A stretch of DNA of 64,000 nt from Gottfriedia acidiceleris (GCF_002128425.1 NZ_NESS01000014.1:1-64000), one strand, 5' to 3'; shown: positions 6,756 to 17,011, counted from the first letter of the stretch. A program made the numbers and translations. The notes: generated by a model not told the origin, from the sequence alone.

Positions 6756-8462
6756 ATGGAGGAACTAAGAGTAAAGCCTTGGGTGAGTCAGTATCCAGAG
6801 CAAATACCAACTACATTAGATGAAAATTTTGATTTATTACCAACTTATTTAAAGCAGACAGCTTCAAAATATCCAGCCAAGAAAGCGCTTAATTTCCTTG
6901 GGAAATCGATGACCTTTAATGAAATTTATATTCAGTCTTTAAGATTTGCCAATTTTTTAAGGAATTTAGGAATTAAGAAAGGTGATCGAGTTGCAATTAT
7001 GCTTCCTAATTGCCCTCAAGCAGTGATTGCCTATTATGGGATTCTTTTTGCAGAAGCAATTATCGTTCAAACAAATCCGCTTTACACTGAACGTGAGCTT
7101 GAATATCAAATGAATGATAGTGGTGCAACAGCTATTATTTGTTTAGATTTATTGATTAATAGAGTGTACAAAGTAAAAGAATCTACTAATCTTCAACATA
7201 TTTTTGTTACTGCGATTAAGGACTATTTACCATTTTTTAAAAGGTTGTTATATCCTTATTCAAAACAGCCAAAGGCACCGGAGATTCCTAAAGATCATTC
7301 GATTCATCAATTTAGTTTTATTATGCAAATATCTGCACCAATCGAACAGGATCTCTCAAGTAGCAGTGTAGAAGATGTAGCGATACTTCAGTATACTGGA
7401 GGAACTACTGGTTTTCCTAAAGGTGTAATGCTTACACATAAAAATTTAGCATCAAATACGTTAATGGCAGAAAAATGGTTATATAAAAGTAAAAAGGGTC
7501 AAGAAAAGATTTTAACAGTATTACCATTTTTTCATGTATATGGAATGACGACATGTATGAATTTATCAATCATGTGTGCGTATGAAATGATTATCGTTCC
7601 GAGATTTGATGCAACTCAAATGCTTGAGGCCATAAATAAATATCGGCCTACATTGTTTCCAGGTGCACCAACAATGTATATTGCATTATTAAATCATCCT
7701 GATTTAAAAAATAAAGATATCTCAAGTATTCATGCTTGCTTAAGTGGTTCGGCAGCATTGCCTGTAGAGGTACAAGAGCAATTTGAAAAGGTGACAGGTG
7801 GAAAATTAGTAGAGGGATATGGTTTATCAGAAGCTTCTCCAGTTACACATAGTAATTTCCTTTGGGATAAGCGAATAACTGGCAGCATTGGTGTTCCTTG
7901 GCCAAGTACTGATGCTAAAATAGTTTCTCTAGAGACTGGAGAAGAATTACCTTATCGTGAAATCGGTGAATTAATCGTTTCAGGACCACAAGTAATGAAG
8001 GGGTATTGGAATCGTCCGGAGGAAACTTTAGCCACATTAAAAGACGGATGGTTATATACAGGTGATTTAGGCTATATGGATGAAGAAGGCTTCTTTTATA
8101 TTGTTGACCGTAAGAAAGATATGATCAATGCAGGAGGATTTAACGTTTACCCTAGAGATATTGAGGAAGTATTATATGAACACGAAGCAATTAAAGAAGC
8201 AGTTATAGTTGGTATTCCTGATGCATATCGCGGAGAAACAGTTAAAGCTTACATTGTATTAAAAGAAGGAAAATCTGTGACTGAAGCTGAACTTGATGAT
8301 TTTTGTCGGAAATATTTAGCAGCATATAAAGTTCCGAGATTTTATGAATTTAGGAATGAATTACCAAAGACAATGATCGGTAAAATATTAAGAAGAACAT
8401 TACTTGAAGAAGAAAAACAAAAGAATACAAAACCTGAGGATACTGATGAAAATTTAATATAA
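6756..8462 (+). CDS. lcfA: Long-chain fatty-acid-CoA ligase
   Basis: A 568-residue adenylate-forming enzyme that activates fatty acids to acyl-CoA using ATP, the entry step of beta-oxidation. Diagnostic motifs in order: LQYTGGTTGFPKGVMLTH (P-loop), GYGLSEASPVTHSN, GWLYTGDLGYMDEEGFFYI with the ATP-ribose Asp, DRKKDMINAGGFNVYP, and PKTMIGKILRR with the C-terminal catalytic Lys. ATG 6756 is preferred; GTG codons at 6744 and 6747 fall inside the GGTGGTGA ribosome binding site. It is the first gene of a fatty-acid degradation block, but a terminator separates it from fadR, so it has its own promoter region. Confidence 0.93.
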   Translation: MEELRVKPWVSQYPEQIPTTLDENFDLLPTYLKQTASKYPAKKALNFLGKSMTFNEIYIQSLRFANFLRNLGIKKGDRVAIMLPNCPQAVIAYYGILFAEAIIVQTNPLYTERELEYQMNDSGATAIICLDLLINRVYKVKESTNLQHIFVTAIKDYLPFFKRLLYPYSKQPKAPEIPKDHSIHQFSFIMQISAPIEQDLSSSSVEDVAILQYTGGTTGFPKGVMLTHKNLASNTLMAEKWLYKSKKGQEKILTVLPFFHVYGMTTCMNLSIMCAYEMIIVPRFDATQMLEAINKYRPTLFPGAPTMYIALLNHPDLKNKDISSIHACLSGSAALPVEVQEQFEKVTGGKLVEGYGLSEASPVTHSNFLWDKRITGSIGVPWPSTDAKIVSLETGEELPYREIGELIVSGPQVMKGYWNRPEETLATLKDGWLYTGDLGYMDEEGFFYIVDRKKDMINAGGFNVYPRDIEEVLYEHEAIKEAVIVGIPDAYRGETVKAYIVLKEGKSVTEAELDDFCRKYLAAYKVPRFYEFRNELPKTMIGKILRRTLLEEEKQKNTKPEDTDENLI

Positions 8463-8470
8463 TAATATAT

Positions 8471-8498
8471 GGGGGATGATGACATAAGCATCCCCTTT
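8471..8498 (+). terminator. Terminator after lcfA
   Basis: GGGGATG and CATCCCC pair around a ten-base loop and are followed by TTTT. Confidence 0.7.
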
Positions 8499-8630
8499 TA
8501 GTTTACGAACTGATATTAAATACTAATTCGAAAATAAACCTGATAAAATTTAATGAAACTACAAAGATTAAAAAGAATTTTAAAAGCTTTTTTAAAGAAA
8601 CTTTATACATAAAAATAATATTAGGGACAA

Positions 8631-8659
8631 TTGACAATTTTCTGATAAGTTTGTATTAT
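8631..8659 (+). promoter_or_regulatory. Sigma-A promoter of fadR
   Basis: TTGACA (8631-8636), 17-base spacer, TATTAT (8654-8659). The FadR operator begins eight bases further on, over the expected start point. Confidence 0.75.
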
Positions 8660-8666
8660 AAGAATA

Positions 8667-8684
8667 TGAATGATTATTCATTCA
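8667..8684. promoter_or_regulatory. FadR operator in front of fadR
   Basis: TGAATGATTATTCATTCA has exact 7-bp arms (TGAATGA / TCATTCA) and fits the operator known for Bacillus FadR, which is released by long-chain acyl-CoA. It covers the expected transcription start of fadR-fadB-etfB-etfA, so repression should be direct and autoregulatory. Confidence 0.9.
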
Positions 8685-8706
8685 CTGTAAGAAGGGGTAA
8701 ATAAAA

Positions 8707-9294
8707 ATGAAAAGAGATAAACCAAAATATAAACAAATAATTGATGCTGCAGTCGTTGTAATCGCTGAAAATGGTTACCATCAGGCGCAAGTTTCTAAAA
8801 TTGCAAAACAGGCTGGTGTAGCTGACGGAACAATCTATTTGTATTTTAAAAATAAAGAATCCATCTTAATTTCATTGTTTGAAGAGAAGATGGGAAATTT
8901 TACTGAAAAAATTCGTGAAAAAATTGAAGGTAAATCCGACGCGATATCGAAATTATTAATGTTGGTGAAAACTCATTTTTATGAAATGTCTAAAGATTCG
9001 CATTTAGCAATCGTTATGCAATTGGAAGTAAGACAAACAAATATTGACCTTAGACTTCGAATAAATGAGGTATTGAAAGAGTATCTACATATCATTGATT
9101 CAATTTTAAATGAAGGAATCAATAATGGTTTGTTCGACAAACAATTGGATATTCGTACAGCTAGACAAATGATCTTCGGGACGATTGATGAAGTGATGAC
9201 CCATTGGGTAATGACAGGTCAAAATCAAGATTTAGAGTCGAAAGCCGATAAAGTTCACCAATTATTAATTAGAGGATGCGGGTACCAAAATTAA
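8707..9294 (+). CDS. fadR: TetR-family fatty-acid degradation repressor FadR
   Basis: A 195-residue TetR regulator. Residues 10-55 form the helix-turn-helix domain (IIDAAVVVIAENGYH, VSKIAKQAGVADGTIYLYF), nearly identical to what is known for B. subtilis FadR; the rest is the acyl-CoA binding domain (AIVMQLEVRQTN, RTARQMIFGTIDEVMTHW). AAGAAGGGG precedes the ATG. FadR represses beta-oxidation genes until long-chain acyl-CoA accumulates. It heads a cluster with fadB, etfB and etfA; its own operator is immediately upstream and a second one lies before the thioesterase gene at 25957. Confidence 0.94.
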   Translation: MKRDKPKYKQIIDAAVVVIAENGYHQAQVSKIAKQAGVADGTIYLYFKNKESILISLFEEKMGNFTEKIREKIEGKSDAISKLLMLVKTHFYEMSKDSHLAIVMQLEVRQTNIDLRLRINEVLKEYLHIIDSILNEGINNGLFDKQLDIRTARQMIFGTIDEVMTHWVMTGQNQDLESKADKVHQLLIRGCGYQN

Positions 9295-9330
9295 CGTTCT
9301 AGTACATTTGAAAAATAGGGAGGAATAGTT

Positions 9331-10101
9331 GTGAGTTTAATTCAATGTAAAATATCAGATGGTATTGCATTATTAACAATTCAAAACCCACCAGCAAATG
9401 CAATGTCTTCGGTTGTATTTGCTGATTTAGTTAAGCGTTTAGATGAATTAGAAAGTAATGATGATGTAAGCGTTTTAGTTGTTCATGGAGAAGGAAGATT
9501 TTTCTCTGCAGGTGCAGACATAAAAGAGTTTCTTTCTTTTAAAAATGCTGAAGATGCAGCAGCAGTTGCTAGAAGAGGCCAACTTGTATTTGACCGTGTT
9601 GAAAATTACTCTAAGCCGATTATCGCGGCAATTCACGGAGCAGCGTTAGGTGGCGGTCTTGAATTTGCAATGAGCTGTCATATTCGAGTTGTTGCAGAAA
9701 ACGCAAAACTTGGTTTACCTGAATTAAACTTAGGAATTATTCCTGGATTTGCTGGGACACAACGATTACCACGTTATGTAGGTAGAGACAAAGCGTTAGT
9801 TATGCTTGCGACTTCTGAACCAATTTCTGGTGTTGAAGCTGGTAAAATTGGATTAGCTACAATTGTAGTGCCAGAAGAAACTTTATTAGATGAAGCAAAA
9901 GCATTAGCAGCTAAAATTGCTAATAAAAGTATGCAATCAATTCAATATATTCTACAACTTCTATCTTCTACTAGAACGACTTCATATCATGAAGCGGTGG
10001 AAGAAGAGTCAAAATTATTTGGAGAAATTTTTACAACTGAAAATGCAAAAGAGGGTATTTCGGCATTTTTAGAAAAAAGAAAACCAGTGTTTAATAAATA
10101 A
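9331..10101 (+). CDS. fadB: Enoyl-CoA hydratase
   Basis: A 256-residue crotonase-fold enzyme that hydrates trans-2-enoyl-CoA in beta-oxidation. It starts at GTG 9331 behind AGGGAGGA. The oxyanion-hole segments are clear: FSAGADIKEF near residue 60 and AALGGGLEFAMSCH near residue 105, with the catalytic acidic residues in the latter region and in GLPELNLGIIPGFAGTQRLPR. This last motif is the usual signature of true hydratases. Position between fadR and etfB matches B. subtilis. Transcription is expected from the FadR-controlled promoter 670 bases upstream. Confidence 0.92.
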   Translation: MSLIQCKISDGIALLTIQNPPANAMSSVVFADLVKRLDELESNDDVSVLVVHGEGRFFSAGADIKEFLSFKNAEDAAAVARRGQLVFDRVENYSKPIIAAIHGAALGGGLEFAMSCHIRVVAENAKLGLPELNLGIIPGFAGTQRLPRYVGRDKALVMLATSEPISGVEAGKIGLATIVVPEETLLDEAKALAAKIANKSMQSIQYILQLLSSTRTTSYHEAVEEESKLFGEIFTTENAKEGISAFLEKRKPVFNK

Positions 10102-10157
10102 GTAGTTTAATATTTTAAAAAAATAGATGTAGTTAAATTTCCTGGGAGGGTATAACA

Positions 10158-10931
10158 ATGAACATTTATGTACTATTAAAAAGAACATTTGACACTGAAG
10201 AGAAAATTACAATTTCAAATGGTGCAATCCAAGAGGATGGTGCTGAATTTATTATAAATCCATACGATGAGTATGCAGTTGAAGAAGCGATTCAAATTCG
10301 TGATACTCACGGTGGCGAAGTAACTGTAATAACGATTGGTAACGAAGATAGTGAAAAAGAACTTCGTACAGCACTAGCTATGGGTGCTGATAAGGCTGTA
10401 TTAATTAACGTTGAAGATGACGTTACAAATGCTGACCAATATACAACTTCTAAACTTATTGCTAAATATTTAGAAGATAAAGATCCTTCAATTATTTTAG
10501 CAGGTAATGTTGCAATTGATGGAGGTACTGGTCAAGTAGGTCCACGCGTTGCTGAATTACTAAATATTCCTTACGTGACAACAATTACAAAAATTGACAT
10601 TAATGGTACTACAGCTACAATCGAACGTGATGTAGAAGGTGATACAGAAATCATCGAAACATCTTTACCATTATTAATCACTGCTCAACAAGGCTTAAAT
10701 GAACCAAGATACCCATCTTTACCAGGTATTATGAAAGCTAAGAAAAAGCCTTTAGATGAGTTAGAATTAGATGATCTAGATTTAGAAGAAGATGAAGTGC
10801 AAGCAAAAACTAAAACAATTGAAATTTACCTTCCTGCGAAGAAAGAAGCGGGCAAAGTTTTAGCTGGTGAATTAAAAGATCAAGTAAAAGAATTAGTTTC
10901 GTTACTACGTTCTGAAGCAAAAGTAATCTAA
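10158..10931 (+). CDS. etfB: Electron transfer flavoprotein, beta subunit
   Basis: A 257-residue AMP-binding subunit of the soluble flavoprotein that takes electrons from acyl-CoA dehydrogenases. The pattern NPYDEYAVEEAIQIRD, ALAMGADKAVLI and DGGTGQVGPRVAELL (nucleotide-binding loop), then LPLLITAQQGLNEPRYPSLPGIMKAKKKP (recognition loop region), is characteristic of EtfB. GGGAGGG precedes the ATG. No acyl-CoA dehydrogenase gene is in the window, so the electron donor is encoded elsewhere. Fifty-odd bases separate it from fadB with no terminator. Confidence 0.94.
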   Translation: MNIYVLLKRTFDTEEKITISNGAIQEDGAEFIINPYDEYAVEEAIQIRDTHGGEVTVITIGNEDSEKELRTALAMGADKAVLINVEDDVTNADQYTTSKLIAKYLEDKDPSIILAGNVAIDGGTGQVGPRVAELLNIPYVTTITKIDINGTTATIERDVEGDTEIIETSLPLLITAQQGLNEPRYPSLPGIMKAKKKPLDELELDDLDLEEDEVQAKTKTIEIYLPAKKEAGKVLAGELKDQVKELVSLLRSEAKVI

Positions 10932-10997
10932 TTTTATTGAATATTAGGACAGAATAATAGATTAATAGCGTAATAGAAAATTTTGGAGGGAAATAAC

Positions 10998-11975
10998 ATG
11001 TCACGTAAAGTATTAGTATTAGGCGAAGTTCGTGAAGGATCATTACGAAATGTTTCATTTGAGGCAGTAAGTACGGCTAAAACAGTTGCTGAGGGCGGAG
11101 AAGTAGTTGCTGTATTAGTAGGTAAATCAGTTAGTTCATTAGCTACTGAAATGATTCAATACGGTGCAGACCGTGCAATCGTTGTTGAAGATGAAAAATT
11201 AGCAACATATACTTCAGATGGATATTCTCAAGCACTTTTAGCAGTTATTGACCAAGAAAAACCAGAAGGTCTAGTATTCGGTCATACAGCTTTAGGGAAA
11301 GATTTATCTCCGAAACTTGCTGCGCGTATGCAAAGTGGTCTAATTTCAGATGTTACAGCAATCGAAGTAGCTGGTGGAAATATCGTATTCATTCGTCCTA
11401 TTTACTCAGGTAAAGCATTCGAGAAAAAAGTTATGGTAGACCCATTTATTTTTGCGACAATCCGTCCAAATAATATCGCTCCTTTAGAAAAAGATGCTAC
11501 TCGTACTGGTGATGTAGCAACTATTTCAGTTGAAATTAAAGACTTACGCTCAATCGTAAAAGATGTTGTGCGTAAAGCGAGTGAAGGGGTAGACCTTTCA
11601 GAAGCGAAAGTTATCGTTGCTGGTGGCCGTGGAGTTAAGAGTGAAGAAGGCTTTAATCCATTAAAAGAATTAGCTACAGTATTAGGTGCTGCTGTAGGTG
11701 CATCTCGTGGTGCATGTGATGCTAACTATTGTGACTACTCTTTACAAATTGGTCAAACTGGTAAAGTTGTAACACCTGATTTATATATTGCATGTGGTAT
11801 TTCAGGAGCGATTCAACATTTAGCTGGTATGTCAAACTCTAAAGTAATCGTTGCAATTAACAAAGATCCAGAAGCTAATATCTTCAAAGTAGCTGACTAT
11901 GGAATCGTTGGTGATTTATTCGAAGTATTACCTTTATTAACAGAAGAATTTAAAGCTGTATTAGTTAATTCTTAA
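10998..11975 (+). CDS. etfA: Electron transfer flavoprotein, alpha subunit
   Basis: A 325-residue FAD-carrying partner of EtfB. The N-terminal part resembles EtfB; the C-terminal FAD domain shows AGGRGVKSEEGF, GASRGACDANYC, QIGQTGKVVTPDLYIACGISGAIQHLAGM and INKDPEANIFKVADYGIVGD, all family hallmarks. ATG 10998 (GGAGGG ahead) is chosen over the in-frame codon at 10983, which lies within the ribosome binding site. It ends the fadR-fadB-etfB-etfA unit and is followed by a strong terminator. EtfAB passes electrons to the quinone pool through a quinone oxidoreductase. Confidence 0.95.
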   Translation: MSRKVLVLGEVREGSLRNVSFEAVSTAKTVAEGGEVVAVLVGKSVSSLATEMIQYGADRAIVVEDEKLATYTSDGYSQALLAVIDQEKPEGLVFGHTALGKDLSPKLAARMQSGLISDVTAIEVAGGNIVFIRPIYSGKAFEKKVMVDPFIFATIRPNNIAPLEKDATRTGDVATISVEIKDLRSIVKDVVRKASEGVDLSEAKVIVAGGRGVKSEEGFNPLKELATVLGAAVGASRGACDANYCDYSLQIGQTGKVVTPDLYIACGISGAIQHLAGMSNSKVIVAINKDPEANIFKVADYGIVGDLFEVLPLLTEEFKAVLVNS

Positions 11976-11996
11976 TTTAGAAGCGATAAAAAATAG

Positions 11997-12023
11997 CCCA
12001 CAGGAGTATCTTGTGGGTTTTTT
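11997..12023 (+). terminator. Terminator after etfA
   Basis: CCCACA and TGTGGG form the stem base around GGAGTATCT, followed by six T. Confidence 0.8.
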
Positions 12024-12067
12024 AGTGTTTTTTCATGAGCTTGTCCAAATGACTTAATTTATACAAA

Positions 12068-12113
12068 AAAAAGAAGGTTTCAAAAGTACTTTAACTTTTG
12101 TGGCACCTCCTTT
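12068..12113 (-). terminator. Terminator of the His-rich small gene on the minus strand
   Basis: On the minus strand GGTGCCACAAAAGT pairs with ACTTTTGAAACC and runs into TTCTTTTTTTT. Its opposite-strand reading also ends in a T-rich stretch, so it may act both ways. Confidence 0.7.
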
Positions 12114-12147
12114 TATAGTTCTTTAATTATTTTATGAGCCATTGTCA

Positions 12148-12378
12148 TTACATCCTAACAATGACTGATCCACCGCCACTTGTTACAACTTGATTTTGTT
12201 TTTGTTCAAGTTGTCTAAGTAATTCATTATTTGCTTCGATTGCTTTCACAAGATTTGTAATTTGATTTTCAAGATTCATGAACATCTGCATGATCGATTG
12301 ATGATCAGTTTGGACATGACCCTGTACACCGTTTCTTATAGGATGATGTGGATGAGAATTCCAAAATGGATGATGCAT
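12148..12378 (-). CDS. Small His-rich protein with a coiled-coil segment, unknown
   Basis: A 76-residue protein with a clear ribosome binding site (TTGGAGGT). The N-terminus is rich in His, Pro and Trp (MHHPFWNSHPHHPIRN); residues 30-62 are a likely helix or coiled coil (MFMNLENQITNLVKAIEAN); the tail is SGGGSVIVRM. There is no signal peptide or membrane segment. No family was recognised. Size and composition resemble small sporulation or coat-associated proteins, but nothing in the sequence proves this. It lies alone between the terminators of etfA and the FbpB-like gene, behind a perfect palindrome. Confidence 0.7.
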   Translation of the reverse strand: MHHPFWNSHPHHPIRNGVQGHVQTDHQSIMQMFMNLENQITNLVKAIEANNELLRQLEQKQNQVVTSGGGSVIVRM

Positions 12379-12405
12379 ACTTTTACCTCCAATTTCTAGA
12401 CCAAT

Positions 12406-12419
12406 GTACTATATAGTAC
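12406..12419. promoter_or_regulatory. Perfect 14-bp palindrome upstream of the His-rich gene
   Basis: GTACTATATAGTAC lies 28 bases before the start of the minus-strand gene, in the expected promoter. It could be an operator; no known consensus was matched. Confidence 0.4.
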
Positions 12420-12538
12420 GTCTATTTTATTGTAAGAGTTCGCCTATTTTAGTTGGTTCAGGAATTATTACGAACTAATATATAGGAAAGGAGTATGCTG
12501 ATCTCCACTACAGGTGCAAATCTTTTAAAAACCCACAA

Positions 12539-12567
12539 AAAAAAGTAATCCTTCTATAGGATTACTT
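12539..12567 (-). terminator. Terminator of the FbpB-like gene
   Basis: AAGTAATCCT and AGGATTACTT pair around five bases; the minus strand continues with a nine-base T run. Confidence 0.85.
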
Positions 12568-12573
12568 AATAAT

Positions 12574-12732
12574 CTATGATATAGCTTTGTTTAGTTTGTT
12601 TTTTTCAGATAATAATTCGTGGCGCTTTTCAATTTTGCTTTCAATTTTCTCGATTTCTTCTTTGTTACGTAATAAAGATTGTTTATTCTCAATAACTAAT
12701 TGATTAAACGATTTACGTAAAGCTTTTCTCAT
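12574..12732 (-). CDS. FbpB-like small basic protein
   Basis: A 52-residue, lysine- and glutamate-rich protein (MRKALRKSFNQLVIENKQ, LLRNKEEIEKIESKIEKR) with the pattern of the Fur-regulated basic protein FbpB family of Bacillus, which helps the small RNA FsrA spare iron by blocking translation of iron-rich proteins. ATG 12732 with ATAGGAGTGG ahead gives the family length; the frame extends further upstream but that part is AT-rich, non-conserved and lacks a start signal. Iron control here is inferred: the upstream palindrome is not a textbook Fur box. sdhCAB, a known FsrA target class, is encoded 9 kb away. Confidence 0.75.
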   Translation of the reverse strand: MRKALRKSFNQLVIENKQSLLRNKEEIEKIESKIEKRHELLSEKNKLNKAIS

Positions 12733-12760
12733 AAATGCCACTCCTATCGTGTTAAATTTT

Positions 12761-12783
12761 TTGAATATTATTATTATATTCAA
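12761..12783. promoter_or_regulatory. 23-bp palindrome before the FbpB-like gene
   Basis: Arms TTGAATAT and ATATTCAA are exact around TATTATT. It lies about 30 bases upstream of the start codon. The central ATTATTATTAT resembles Fur-family sites, but the flanking TGA/TCA positions do not line up with the 7-1-7 Fur consensus. A repressor site is likely, its owner uncertain. Confidence 0.45.
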
Positions 12784-12940
12784 CAATATATTAACATAAA
12801 AATCTGACATTAATTCGAGTAAGATTTTACGAATTTGTGACAAAAGTAGTGAATTGAATAGTTACTCATGGACTAGATCAATAATCTTGCTGTCCCCGGT
12901 AGCGAGACAATCAGTAATTTAACATTTAAATTTGATAATA

Positions 12941-13411
12941 TTATGAATAAATCTTTTCGAAAACTTCTACTTCAATTCCATCCGCGTTCGTTTTATTTTC
13001 AATATATTTAAATCCTTGAGATTTCCAAAAAGATCTTGCTTGTTGGTTATTAATTAGAACACCTAATCGTAAACCGTGAATATTTCTTTTAGTAAGTAGC
13101 TCTTCAAATAAAACAAATGCGTTTGTTCCAAATCCATAGCCATGGTAATCATTATGAATCATTAATAGACCTAGCCATGGGAAACCATCTTTAGGATTTA
13201 ATGCTAAAAAATCAATTAATCCTATATAGGTATCATCTAATTTAATAAAATAAGTTTCCGTTTCGTGTGAGGATACAAAATATTCCTTCATTAGTTCTTC
13301 TCTTGTACGAGTTAAACGACCATTCTCCATTAAATTGTAATTTTGATTCGAATTTGTAATTTCTTCAATCACTTCTATTAATTCAGGTGTAATGCTTTCG
13401 AATGTTATCAT
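12941..13411 (-). CDS. GNAT-family N-acetyltransferase
   Basis: A 156-residue single-domain acetyltransferase. The acetyl-CoA pyrophosphate loop is visible as NDYHGYGFGTNAF near residue 88-100, preceded by the strand WLGLLMIH and followed by LRLGVLINNQQARSFWKSQGFKYI, the usual C-terminal GNAT pattern. The substrate cannot be told. It starts at ATG with a weak AAAGGGCT ribosome binding site and stands alone, divergent from trxA. No operator-like sequence was seen in the 170 bases between the two genes. Confidence 0.85.
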   Translation of the reverse strand: MITFESITPELIEVIEEITNSNQNYNLMENGRLTRTREELMKEYFVSSHETETYFIKLDDTYIGLIDFLALNPKDGFPWLGLLMIHNDYHGYGFGTNAFVLFEELLTKRNIHGLRLGVLINNQQARSFWKSQGFKYIENKTNADGIEVEVFEKIYS

Positions 13412-13579
13412 TTTTTTAGCCCTTTCATTGGTATATCAGTAATTTGTTTGGAAATAGTAAGTTTGAGCAAATAAATAGAAAATGCTAATTCTCATATGGT
13501 ATACTTTCTTTAAAATTATAACAAATTATGTCAATCTACATATTTTACTTATGTAGTGAGGCGATAGGAGGAAATATAA

Positions 13580-13897
13580 ATGGCAATTGTTAATGCAACA
13601 AACGCAACGTTCGCAGAGGAAACAAAAGAAGGTGTAGTATTAGTTGATTTTTGGGCAACTTGGTGTGGTCCTTGTAAAATGATTGCTCCAGTATTAGAAG
13701 AATTAGCTTCTGAATATGGAGAAAAAGTTAAAATTGTTAAAGTTGATGTTGATGAAAACCAAGAAACAGCAGCTAAATTTGAAGTTATGAGCATTCCATC
13801 ATTATTCGTTCTTAAAGACGGCGAAGTAGTTGAAAAAACTTTAGGTTTCAAACCTAAAGAAGCTTTAGAAGAATTAATTACTCCACATATTGGTTAA
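13580..13897 (+). CDS. trxA: Thioredoxin
   Basis: A 105-residue thioredoxin. The redox motif WCGPC has its cysteines at residues 29 and 32, in the context [44 protein letters not shown] contains the cis-proline. AGGAGGAAAT precedes the ATG. It reduces protein disulfides in the cytoplasm and supplies ribonucleotide reductase and other enzymes. Its place between etfA and uvrC agrees with related bacilli, though here four to five kilobases of other genes intervene. Monocistronic: a strong terminator follows. Confidence 0.97.
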   Translation: MAIVNATNATFAEETKEGVVLVDFWATWCGPCKMIAPVLEELASEYGEKVKIVKVDVDENQETAAKFEVMSIPSLFVLKDGEVVEKTLGFKPKEALEELITPHIG

Positions 13898-13911
13898 TAA
13901 TAATTTGTAAG

Positions 13912-13948
13912 AAATGCACTCATAATATGAGTGCATTTCTTTTTTTTG
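13912..13948 (+). terminator. Terminator after trxA
   Basis: AAATGCACTCAT and ATGAGTGCATTT form a perfect stem around AAT, then a T-rich run. Confidence 0.9.
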
Positions 13949-14115
13949 TTTTTTAACGATTAAAAGAGTTCGTGAAACAAAATTTATAAAACCAACACCT
14001 TAAGCTGATGTAAAGGTTTTCATTAAAAATAACTTTTTTCTTAGTTCAAAAAATGTTAAAAATTTCTAATGTAAATAGGATTGACTATTTTTCTGTCACG
14101 TTTTATATTTAATAA

Positions 14116-14147
14116 GCATTAATATTTAACACGCATTAAATATTTAC
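14116..14147. promoter_or_regulatory. Direct repeats in front of the MarR gene
   Basis: GCATTAATATTTAAC (14116-14130) and GCATTAAATATTTAC (14133-14147) repeat with a 17-base period, about one and a half helical turns, 30 bases before the start codon. They are the best candidate operator for the adjacent MarR regulator. Confidence 0.45.
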
Positions 14148-14178
14148 TTGGATTAATTGTTAAAGGAGGTTAATTTTC

Positions 14179-16328
<2,150 letters not shown>

Positions 16329-16349
16329 TTTCTCAAGCCAAAATAAAAG

Positions 16350-16388
16350 AACCATCTAGATTTTATCTGGATGGTCTTATTTTTTATA
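16350..16388 (+). terminator. Terminator after the exporter gene
   Basis: ACCATCTAGAT pairs with ATCTGGATGGT, followed by CTTATTTTTT. Confidence 0.8.
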
Positions 16389-16395
16389 TTAAAGA

Positions 16396-16421
16396 CAAAA
16401 AAACCCCTTTTAGTAAAGGGG
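16396..16421 (-). terminator. Terminator of the PepSY-associated gene
   Basis: CCCCTTT and AAAGGGG pair around TAGT; the minus strand then reads TTTTTTT. Confidence 0.85.
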
Positions 16422-16434
16422 AAATCATTTCATA

Positions 16435-16866
16435 TTAAATTGCCATAGATACTTTTTCTTTTTTCTTTTTCATTTTGCGTTTATTACTAAACAAAATCCA
16501 AGATAAAGCTAATCCTGTTCCTGTAAGTATAAATAGACCGATCCCACTAATTAAACCAATTATGCCGGTATGTAAGCTTTTCACTGAAAATGCAGACTGC
16601 TCAGGTCTTTTTTCTAAATTTTGAAATGGAGTTTGAGTATTATCTCCACTTTGTCCATTTTGAAGGGTTGTGTTTTGATCGCTGTTTTGATTTTGTTGGT
16701 TTCCATTAAATTGTCCACCTGATGGAAACTGACCTTGCATTGAAAATCTTCCTCTTTCTTCGCCACCTTTATTAAAATACAGGATAATTCCTGTAGCTGA
16801 TTCGATTAGTAGGAAAACCGAAACAATAACACCAATCCAAAAATGAATGACTCTTACTTTTTTCAT
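16435..16866 (-). CDS. PepSY-associated membrane protein with Q/N-rich linker
   Basis: A 143-residue protein with two membrane helices: residues about 8-30 (HFWIGVIVSVFLLIESATGIILYF, preceded by the basic start MKKVRVI) and about 104-126. Between them is an extracytoplasmic linker of some 60 residues rich in Gln, Asn, Gly and Ser, ending RPEQSAFSVKSLHTG. The first helix matches the PepSY-associated TM family, often linked to haem, iron or redox systems. The C-terminus is strongly basic (NKRKMKKKKEK). Function unknown. The gene is convergent with the exporter and divergent from uvrC. Confidence 0.7.
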   Translation of the reverse strand: MKKVRVIHFWIGVIVSVFLLIESATGIILYFNKGGEERGRFSMQGQFPSGGQFNGNQQNQNSDQNTTLQNGQSGDNTQTPFQNLEKRPEQSAFSVKSLHTGIIGLISGIGLFILTGTGLALSWILFSNKRKMKKKKEKVSMAI

Positions 16867-17011
16867 CTTTACATCTCCTTTTCTTCTTTTAGTGAAATTA
16901 AAGTTACAATAGAAAGCTTAATTTTTACTTAATAACATTAAAGTATTTTCAGTTTTTAAATGTGGGGATTATAATATTAAGTGTACAATTGCACGAAAGA
17001 GGTGAGAGGGA

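Noticed and set aside
12492-12545. Seventeen-codon frame starting ATGCTGATCTCC behind AAAGGAG
   Set aside because: The ribosome binding site is only one base from ATG, the frame ends in a lysine run within the fbpB terminator, and nothing similar is known to me.
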